Positions 31,185-37,065 of a stretch of 37,065 nucleotides of DNA are shown here, piece by piece (positions within the stretch are counted from its first letter, which is position 1; every line of letters starts with the position of its first letter). Source of the DNA: Colimorpha sp034178965 (GTDB taxonomy: Bacteria > Bacteroidota > Bacteroidia > Bacteroidales > P3). The notes under the pieces were generated by a model. It ran no database searches. It saw only the letters and a program-made list of their open reading frames with translations, and was not told the origin of the DNA. The stretch is from NCBI GenBank assembly GCA_034178965.1, contig JAXFQM010000185.1, positions 1 through 37,065 of the forward strand, written 5' to 3'. A program made the position numbers and the translations under genes.

Positions 31185-32019
31185 GTTTGACGGGGCAGGA
31201 AACGATTTTATCCTGCTGGATACGCGCAAGAACGATCCCCGTCTAGAAGCGGGACAAATAGCTCGTCTGTGTCATCGCCGCTTTGGTATAGGAGCCGATG
31301 GGCTGATGACGTTAGGCGAGAAGGAAGGCTACGACTTCGAGATGCGCTACTACAACAGCGACGGTCACATGGGCAGCATGTGTGGTAATGGCGGACGCTG
31401 CATCACGGCCTTTGCAAAGATGTTGGAGATTGCGCCAACCGCCGGCGACATGACGTATTGCTTTGAGGGTTACGACGGCGTACATTACAGCCGCCTGCTT
31501 GCCTGGGACGGAAACAAAGGAAATGTGACCTTGAAGATGCGAGACGTGGAGGAGATAGTGCCATGCCTTGACGGATGGTATCTCAACACGGGATCGCCCC
31601 ATTACGTGGAAATGGTGAAGCATCTTGACCATTATGACGTCTTCGGAAAGGGACGCACCCTGCGTAACGACAAGGCGACTTTCCCAAAGGGCGTCAACGT
31701 AGACTTCATTGAGCCGCACCCTGACGGGACGCTGCGCGTGCGCACTTACGAACGAGGCGTGGAAGACGAAACCTACAGTTGTGGCACAGGCATTACAGCG
31801 TCGGCTATTGTGTTTGCCACGCGTATGAGCAGGGAAAAGACTCAGGAAAGCGTACTAAAAAAAGAGGAATATGCAGTACGCCTATCCGCTTTAGGAGGCG
31901 ACTTTGAGGTCTCCTTCAGACAAAGAGAGGGATGGTGTGAAGACGTTTTTCTAACAGGACCCGTAAGTTGCAACTTCAAGGGCGAGTTTGACTTGAATAG
32001 CCTTTCACAATTTGCGTGA
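31165..32019 (+). CDS. dapF: Diaminopimelate epimerase
   Basis: This 284-residue enzyme converts LL- to meso-diaminopimelate for lysine and peptidoglycan synthesis without a cofactor. Two pseudo-symmetric halves each supply an active-site Cys: MCGNGGRC (Cys73) and YSCGTGITASA (Cys206). Substrate-binding FDGAGNDFIL, NSDG, NTGSPHYVE and RTYERGVEDET are all present. The start at 31165 lies inside the antiporter's last 20 bp, suggesting translational coupling. A dapL aminotransferase gene, which I would expect next in many Bacteroidales, is not there; rubrerythrin follows instead. Length and residues look fully functional. Confidence 0.96.
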   Translation: MKLTFYKFDGAGNDFILLDTRKNDPRLEAGQIARLCHRRFGIGADGLMTLGEKEGYDFEMRYYNSDGHMGSMCGNGGRCITAFAKMLEIAPTAGDMTYCFEGYDGVHYSRLLAWDGNKGNVTLKMRDVEEIVPCLDGWYLNTGSPHYVEMVKHLDHYDVFGKGRTLRNDKATFPKGVNVDFIEPHPDGTLRVRTYERGVEDETYSCGTGITASAIVFATRMSREKTQESVLKKEEYAVRLSALGGDFEVSFRQREGWCEDVFLTGPVSCNFKGEFDLNSLSQFA

Positions 32020-32043
32020 AAAGAAAACAAAAATTTATTTAAG
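32011..32043 (+). promoter_or_regulatory. Possible promoter for rubrerythrin
   Basis: TTTG (32011-32014) lies 21 bp upstream of TATTTAAG (32036-32043), which matches TAnnTTTG at six of eight positions. The spacing is right but the -7 is weak, and read-through from dapF is equally possible. Confidence 0.3.
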
Positions 32044-32062
32044 ACCTAAAAACTAACGAATT

Positions 32063-32605
32063 ATGAAAGAACTTAAAGGAACAAAGACCGAAAAAAACTT
32101 GATGGATGCCTTCGCGGGCGAAAGCCAGGCACGCAACAAGTATTCCTATTATGCCAGCAAGGCAAAGAAAGATGGCTATGAACAGATTGCAGCCCTATTT
32201 GAAGAGACGGCGCAAAACGAGAAAGAACACGCCAAACTTTGGTTCAAGTACCTGCATGACGGCGAGGTGCCCGACACCATGGCCAACTTGAAGGATGCCG
32301 CCGATGGCGAGAACTACGAATGGACCGACATGTATGCCCGCATGGCCCGTGAGGCGCATGAGGAGGGATTTGAAGAGATAGCCAAAAAATTTGAGATGGT
32401 TGCCGCCATAGAGAAACACCATGAGGAACGTTACCGCAAGTTGTTGAAGAACATTCAAGACGCAGTGGTGTTTAGCCGCGAGGGCGACGCAATTTGGGTG
32501 TGCCGCAATTGTGGTCACGTGGTGGTGGGCAAGAAGGCTCCGCAGTTATGCCCCGTGTGCATGCATCCGCAAAGTTTCTTTGAAATCAAGGCGGATAACT
32601 TCTAA
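32063..32605 (+). CDS. rbr: Rubrerythrin
   Basis: This 180-residue non-haem iron protein reduces hydrogen peroxide in anaerobes and microaerophiles. The N-terminal four-helix ferritin-like domain has the di-iron ligands: Glu20 in AGESQARN, Glu53xxHis56 in NEKEHAK, Glu97 in MAREAHEE and Glu117xxHis120. The C-terminal rubredoxin domain has CRNC (147-150) and CPVC (163-166) binding one iron. The gene follows dapF after 43 bp and ends at a strong hairpin. Electrons normally come from rubredoxin or an NADH-rubredoxin reductase, neither of which is visible here. It fits an obligately anaerobic host. Confidence 0.96.
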   Translation: MKELKGTKTEKNLMDAFAGESQARNKYSYYASKAKKDGYEQIAALFEETAQNEKEHAKLWFKYLHDGEVPDTMANLKDAADGENYEWTDMYARMAREAHEEGFEEIAKKFEMVAAIEKHHEERYRKLLKNIQDAVVFSREGDAIWVCRNCGHVVVGKKAPQLCPVCMHPQSFFEIKADNF

Positions 32606-32612
32606 GCCTTGC

Positions 32613-32644
32613 GCATGAGGGCGAACGCCAGTTCGCCCTCATGC
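32613..32644 (+). terminator. Hairpin terminator after rubrerythrin
   Basis: GCATGAGGGCGAAC (32613-32626) and GTTCGCCCTCATGC (32631-32644) form a perfect 14-bp stem with a 4-nt loop, 8 bp after the rubrerythrin stop codon. The following sequence, TTGTAACC, has only a weak T-run, so it may act as a transcription pause, a terminator or an RNA 3'-end stabiliser. Confidence 0.75.
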
Positions 32645-33052
32645 TTGTAACCCGTTGGAAGATTTTATTTGAGGTGAATTGATTGAATCCACTATAATGC
32701 TGCTAACGAGTTGTTGTATTGTCATGCGACGAAGGTTGCCATGCCAGCAGTGACTTAAAGAGGCACGACGCGCTAAGGCAGTGCGTACGCAGCAAAAACG
32801 ATGTGGAACAAGCAGTCGAAAACGGGAAAAAACAAAAACATAAAAGGACGGAAAAAAGTGTATATGCGGACGCCTTTCTCTCGAACGGAAACGAATGGAT
32901 GCGAGAAGACGACTTTTGGGGATTTTTTTGAGTCTGTGACAAGGCAGAGCCACGCACCGCGCTTTCACACGAATTTTCTTGATGTTTGACGAAGGCGAAC
33001 GAAACCGAATGATTAACACCCGCCAAGGACACATTATTAATAGCGCAATTTT
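32645..33052. other. 408-bp non-coding stretch before ligA
   Basis: No supported gene is seen. Open frames on both strands lack family features, and the longest minus-strand frame continues into ligA. The segment is purine-rich in the middle (about 32800-32930). A weak -7 candidate for ligA, GATGTTTG, lies at 32981-32988, without a -33 partner at normal spacing. A structured or small RNA cannot be excluded by eye. Confidence 0.4.
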
Positions 33053-35110
33053 ATGGAACACATCTCTTCGGGAAAAGCCAGCTTCGAACAGGCGCGCAGC
33101 CGTGTGGAGGAACTGACGAAGTTGATAGACCGCTACAACGAGCAATATTATCAAAATGACATGTCGGAGGTGTCGGATTTCGAGTTTGACGAGCTTATGA
33201 AGGAACTTGTCGGCTTGGAGCAAGAGCATCCTGAATTGGCAAACCCCAATTCCCCCAGCCAAAGGGTGGGAGGAACGGTGAACAAGGCATTTCAGCAGGT
33301 GGAGCACCGTATGCCCATGTTGTCGTTGGCCAATACATACAGCATAGAAGAGATAGTGGACTATGAAGCCCGCACGCGCAAGTTGCTTGGCGACACTCCG
33401 TTTTCTTACACCTGCGAACTGAAATATGACGGCGTAGCAATAGGGCTAACCTACAAAAACGGACAATTGGAGCAGGCCGTGACGCGCGGCAATGGCAGGG
33501 TGGGTGACGACATAACAGCCAATGCAAGGACCATTACCACCATACCCCTAACCCTGCATGGAAACTATCCTGCTGATTTCGAGGCGAGAGGCGAAGTGGT
33601 GTACCCTTTTGCCGCCTTCGAGGCCATGAATGCACAACGCGAGGCAGATGGTTATGAGCCTTTCGCAAACCCCAGAAACGCGGCATCGGGTTCGCTGAAA
33701 CTACAGAACTCCGCCGAGACGGCAAAGCGAAAACTGATGTTTTGCATGTATTTTCTGATGATGCCCCCTGGCAGCGACGATGGAGGACCTGAACAGGCCA
33801 CCCATTATGGCCGACTGCAATGGGCGAGGCAAATGGGCTTCAGGGTGCAGCCCTACATTAAGGAATGCCGCAACATCGGCGAAATACGTGAATTCATCGA
33901 TTATTGGGACACGGAGCGTTGGAATTTGCCATTCGGCGTTGACGGCATCGTGATAAAAGTGAATCAAGTGGCCCTATGGAATGTATTGGGCCTCACCGCC
34001 AAGTCGCCCCGTTGGGCAATAGCATATAAGTACAAGGCTCAGCAAGTAGCTACACCGCTGGAGAGCATAAGCCTGCAGGTGGGCAGAACGGGTGTGGTGA
34101 CACCGGTGGCAAATATGCAGCCCGTATGGCTGGGCGGCACAACGGTGAAGCGTGCCACGCTGAACAACGCGGACTTCATAGAGAAAATGGACATTCGAGT
34201 GGGCGATAGCCTGCTGATAGAGAAAGGCGGCGAAATAATCCCCAAAGTGGTGGGCGTGGAAATATCCAAACGTCCTGAATGGGCAAAGCCTTACCAGTTT
34301 GCCACCCATTGCCCAGAGTGTGGCATGCGGCTGGTTCGCGCCGATGGTGAGGCTGGCTTCTACTGCCCCAACCAAGACGGCTGTCCCCCGCAGATAGTGG
34401 GCAGGCTGGAACATTTCGTTTCACGTAAGGCCATGGCCATTGACACGCTGGGTAGCGAGCGGCTGGTGCTGCTATACAACAAGGGGCTGGTGCGCGATGT
34501 GGCAGACCTCTATTCCTTAACCAAAGAACAGTTGGTGGGACTGGGAGCGGAAGAGGGTTCCACTATCCAGGACAAGGGCGCTGACAATATTCTCGCCGCT
34601 ATTGGCCAATCTAAAGGGGTGCCGTTTGAACGCGTCCTCTATGCACTTGGGATACGTTTTGTGGGCGAGGTTGGCGCCAAAAAATTGGCACGATACTTCA
34701 GAAACGTAGATGCCTTGATGCTGGCCACGGAAGAGGAACTGGCCGAAGTAGAGGACGTGGGCGGTAAAACGGCTCGCGCAGCTTATGAATATCTGCACAA
34801 CCCGGAACACCAACGCATCATTTGCCGCCTACGCAACGCAGGACTGCAATTCCAAGCCAGCGCATCCGCCATCAGCGATGTGTTAAAGGGAAAAACATTT
34901 GTGGTGAGTGGCACTTTCGAGCATTTCAGCCGCGAGGCAATCAAAGCCCACATAGAGGCGCGCGGCGGAAAAGTGTCGGGCAGCATTAGTGGAAAAACCT
35001 CCTTCGTGGTGGCGGGCGACAAGATGGGACCCGAAAAATTAAAGAAGGCGGACAAACTTGGCATACCCATCATCACGGAGGAGGCCTATCTTGAGATGTG
35101 CCGAGAATGA
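33053..35110 (+). CDS. ligA: NAD-dependent DNA ligase
   Basis: This 685-residue enzyme joins nicks in replication and repair using NAD. It has domain Ia with YYQNDMSEVSDFEFDEL. The adenylation domain follows, with active-site Lys124 in ELKYDGVAIGL and the motifs VTRGNGRVGDDITANART, FEARGEVV and PRNAASGSLKLQ. The OB fold contains QVGRTGVVTPVAN, the Zn finger uses C420, C423, C438 and C444, the HhH domain has LAEVEDVGGKTA, and a C-terminal BRCT domain covers about 608-685 (GKTFVVSGTFEHFSR). All parts are intact and the length is normal. No good promoter was found; transcription may come from the preceding 408-bp spacer. Confidence 0.97.
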   Translation: MEHISSGKASFEQARSRVEELTKLIDRYNEQYYQNDMSEVSDFEFDELMKELVGLEQEHPELANPNSPSQRVGGTVNKAFQQVEHRMPMLSLANTYSIEEIVDYEARTRKLLGDTPFSYTCELKYDGVAIGLTYKNGQLEQAVTRGNGRVGDDITANARTITTIPLTLHGNYPADFEARGEVVYPFAAFEAMNAQREADGYEPFANPRNAASGSLKLQNSAETAKRKLMFCMYFLMMPPGSDDGGPEQATHYGRLQWARQMGFRVQPYIKECRNIGEIREFIDYWDTERWNLPFGVDGIVIKVNQVALWNVLGLTAKSPRWAIAYKYKAQQVATPLESISLQVGRTGVVTPVANMQPVWLGGTTVKRATLNNADFIEKMDIRVGDSLLIEKGGEIIPKVVGVEISKRPEWAKPYQFATHCPECGMRLVRADGEAGFYCPNQDGCPPQIVGRLEHFVSRKAMAIDTLGSERLVLLYNKGLVRDVADLYSLTKEQLVGLGAEEGSTIQDKGADNILAAIGQSKGVPFERVLYALGIRFVGEVGAKKLARYFRNVDALMLATEEELAEVEDVGGKTARAAYEYLHNPEHQRIICRLRNAGLQFQASASAISDVLKGKTFVVSGTFEHFSREAIKAHIEARGGKVSGSISGKTSFVVAGDKMGPEKLKKADKLGIPIITEEAYLEMCRE

Positions 35111-35177
35111 CGCCGCAAAAACGAAAGTGTTCCAAGGCTCGTTAATATTTCAAAAAAACGGCGACAGTTCTTCTTTT

Positions 35178-35211
35178 TTTGCAGGCAAAAAGGGAATTGT
35201 TCGTACCTTTG
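35178..35211 (+). promoter_or_regulatory. Bacteroidetes-type promoter for the M13 peptidase
   Basis: TACCTTTG (35204-35211) exactly matches the -7 element TAnnTTTG, and TTTG (35178-35181) is a perfect -33 element. The spacer is 22 bp, one more than usual. The leader to the ATG at 35304 would be about 85 nt. Confidence 0.6.
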
Positions 35212-35303
35212 CACGTTACATTTTCGCGCGGAAATATCGTGAAAAAACGCTTAACAACCACGAGCAGAATAAGTAAAAAATAATTAAGTAATAATCATTC
35301 ATC

Positions 35304-37065
35304 ATGAAGAAAACACTAATCACCATCATGAGTTTAACGCTTTTAGCCGCTTGTGGCTCGAAGAAAGGCGAGTTGACGTCAGGTGTGAACCTTGACAACC
35401 TTGACACCACGGCCAGCCCCGTGGATGATTTCTACCAGTATGCCTGTGGTGGCTGGATGGCCAACCATCCCCTTGACGCGGAACATGCCCGTTTTGGAAC
35501 TTTCGACGAACTTTACGAAAACAACCAAAAGCAGATGAAGGAGTTAATCGACAGTCTCTCCACTGCCAAGAACGCCAACGGCAGCATCGCCGACAAGATT
35601 GCCACGTTTTATAACGTGGGCATGGACTCTGCAACCATTGAAAAGCAAGGCGCAGAGCCGTTGAAGCCTTTCATGCAAAAAATTGCGGGCCTCAAGAGCC
35701 GCGACGAACTGGCAATGGAACTGCCTGTGCTGCACCGCCAAGGCTTCAACCCCTTCTTTGCCCTCTTTTGCGAGGCCGACATGAGCAACGCTGCTATGCA
35801 AATAGGCTGGCTATACCAAACGGGATTGGGCATGGATGACCGAGACTACTACCTCAAGCCCGAGAACGCTAAGATACGTGAAGCCTATATGACCATGCTT
35901 ACCACGCAACTGGAACTGAGCGGCTATCCCCAAATGGTGAACATGCCCGCAGACAAATTGGCCAAGATGGTCATGGAGACTGAAACCAAGGTTGCCAAGG
36001 CGCAAATAGACAAGGTGGTGCTGCGCAATCCCATGGAGACTTTCCATAAGACCAAGCTGGCAGACGCCGAGAAAGCGTACCCTGCCATCAAACTTGGCGA
36101 ATACTTCAAGGCAATGGGCGTGCAGATAGATACCTTCAACAACGGCATGCCCGCATACATGAAGCAGGTGAATGCATTACTCTCCACCGAAAACGTGGAC
36201 AACCTCAAGGCCTATTATGCCTGGCAAGTAATAAGCGGCGCCGCTGGCTACTTGAGCAAGGCTTTTGTGGATGCAAACTTTGCATTCTACGGCACCACGT
36301 TGAGCGGCGTTACACAACAGCGCCCGCGTTGGAAGCGCGTGCAAGGCGCCGTGAATGGGGCCATGGGAGAGGCAGTAGGTGAGATGTATGTCGCCAAATA
36401 TTTCCCCAAGGAAGCCAAAGAACGCATGCTTACTTTAGTGGACAACCTCAAAGAGGCATTCGCACAGCGCATAGCCGATGCCAACTGGATGGACAAGGCC
36501 ACTAAGGAGAAAGCACATGAGAAACTGGGAGCCATTATTGTAAAAGTAGGTTACCCCGACAAATGGCGTGACTATAGCGGCCTTGATATCAAGAAGGACA
36601 GTTACTTTGCCAATATAGTACGCAGCAATGTCTTCGACATGGACTATATGCTGAGCAAAATTAACAAACCCACAGACAAGTCGGAATGGGGCATGACGCC
36701 GCAAACCGTCAACGCGTACTACAACCCCACCACCAATGAAATTTGCTTTCCCGCAGGCATCCTGCAGCCTCCTTTCTTCGACATGAATGCCGACGACGCG
36801 GCTAACTACGGCGCCATAGGCGTGGTGATAGGTCACGAAATGACCCACGGCTTTGACGACCAAGGCCGTCAATATGACCGTAATGGCAATTTGAACGACT
36901 GGTGGCAGGAAAACGATGCGAAAAACTTCAAGTCCAATGCACAAGTGTTGGTGGATTGGTTTAACGGAATAAAGGTGCTTGATGACCCTGAAATGTACGG
37001 CAATGGGCAATACACCCTCGGCGAGAACATAGCCGACAATGGAGGAATACACATCAGCTACAAAG
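35304..37065 (+). CDS. M13 family metallopeptidase, lipoprotein (3' end outside the window)
   Basis: From the ATG at 35304 the frame is open to the window edge, giving 587 residues. A lipoprotein signal (MKKTLITIMSLTLLAACGSK) precedes the neprilysin/PepO-like enzyme, which starts SPVDDFYQYACGGWMANHP. The catalytic zinc site is GHEMTHGFDDQGRQYD, with His511, Glu512 and His515. The third ligand is Glu574 in GENIADNGG. NAYYNP and FPAGILQPPFFD, which bind substrate, are also present. M13 enzymes cleave short peptides N-terminal to hydrophobic residues, here probably in the periplasm or on the outer membrane. About 90 residues are likely missing at the end, estimated from the usual family length of about 670. 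Confidence 0.95.
   Translation, partial: MKKTLITIMSLTLLAACGSKKGELTSGVNLDNLDTTASPVDDFYQYACGGWMANHPLDAEHARFGTFDELYENNQKQMKELIDSLSTAKNANGSIADKIATFYNVGMDSATIEKQGAEPLKPFMQKIAGLKSRDELAMELPVLHRQGFNPFFALFCEADMSNAAMQIGWLYQTGLGMDDRDYYLKPENAKIREAYMTMLTTQLELSGYPQMVNMPADKLAKMVMETETKVAKAQIDKVVLRNPMETFHKTKLADAEKAYPAIKLGEYFKAMGVQIDTFNNGMPAYMKQVNALLSTENVDNLKAYYAWQVISGAAGYLSKAFVDANFAFYGTTLSGVTQQRPRWKRVQGAVNGAMGEAVGEMYVAKYFPKEAKERMLTLVDNLKEAFAQRIADANWMDKATKEKAHEKLGAIIVKVGYPDKWRDYSGLDIKKDSYFANIVRSNVFDMDYMLSKINKPTDKSEWGMTPQTVNAYYNPTTNEICFPAGILQPPFFDMNADDAANYGAIGVVIGHEMTHGFDDQGRQYDRNGNLNDWWQENDAKNFKSNAQVLVDWFNGIKVLDDPEMYGNGQYTLGENIADNGGIHISYK

Noticed and set aside
32639..33307. 222-residue minus-strand open frame
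   Set aside because: It runs antisense through the start of ligA and the non-coding gap and has no family features.

Overview
The window is about 37 kb of a Bacteroidales chromosome, most likely Prevotellaceae. The evidence is the gene content: a Wzc-type tyrosine kinase with a Tyr-Gly tail, several FKBP lipoproteins, a short-LID adenylate kinase, DUF1573 and DUF4838 proteins, rubrerythrin and an M13 lipoprotein peptidase. Near-consensus Bacteroidetes -7 elements (TAnnTTTG) also lie upstream of several genes. The species cannot be fixed from sequence alone. No rRNA, tRNA, CRISPR array, insertion sequence or integrase was seen.

Region 1 (1-19991, all minus strand) is a large exopolysaccharide locus transcribed leftwards from about 20.2 kb. 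It opens with a WecG/TagA glycosyltransferase. Next come five closely packed genes that resemble a synthase-dependent secretion machine: a two-TM HEAT-like protein, a processive GT2 synthase, a TPR plus beta-barrel outer-membrane protein, a DUF4838 glycosidase-like protein and a DUF1573 lipoprotein. These are followed by a Wza export lipoprotein, a Wzz/Wzc tyrosine autokinase, an OmpA-like protein, three GT4 glycosyltransferases, a Wzy-like polymerase, a GT2 glycosyltransferase and a glycosyltransferase cut by the window edge. The locus therefore combines parts typical of two different export routes. No flippase and no initiating sugar-phosphate transferase is present inside the window.

Region 2 (20509-27670) is housekeeping. 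CvpA and a PAP2 phosphatase lie on the plus strand and converge, with a 55-bp overlap, on a minus-strand run. That run holds a tRNA-dihydrouridine synthase, an FKBP lipoprotein, Obg and adenylate kinase, then two more FKBP lipoproteins and a DHH/NrnA-type phosphoesterase.

Region 3 (27671-37065, plus strand) begins with a 560-bp gap holding a 64-bp imperfect palindrome. It then carries dnaX, split into two frames at a TTT-TGA-C site, a cation:proton antiporter-like protein, dapF, rubrerythrin with a terminator hairpin, ligA, and an M13 metallopeptidase that runs off the window.

The observations most worth pursuing are the candidate +1 frameshift (or split gene) in dnaX, the candidate synthase-dependent exopolysaccharide machine, the Tyr-Gly repeat tail of the kinase, and the palindrome upstream of dnaX.
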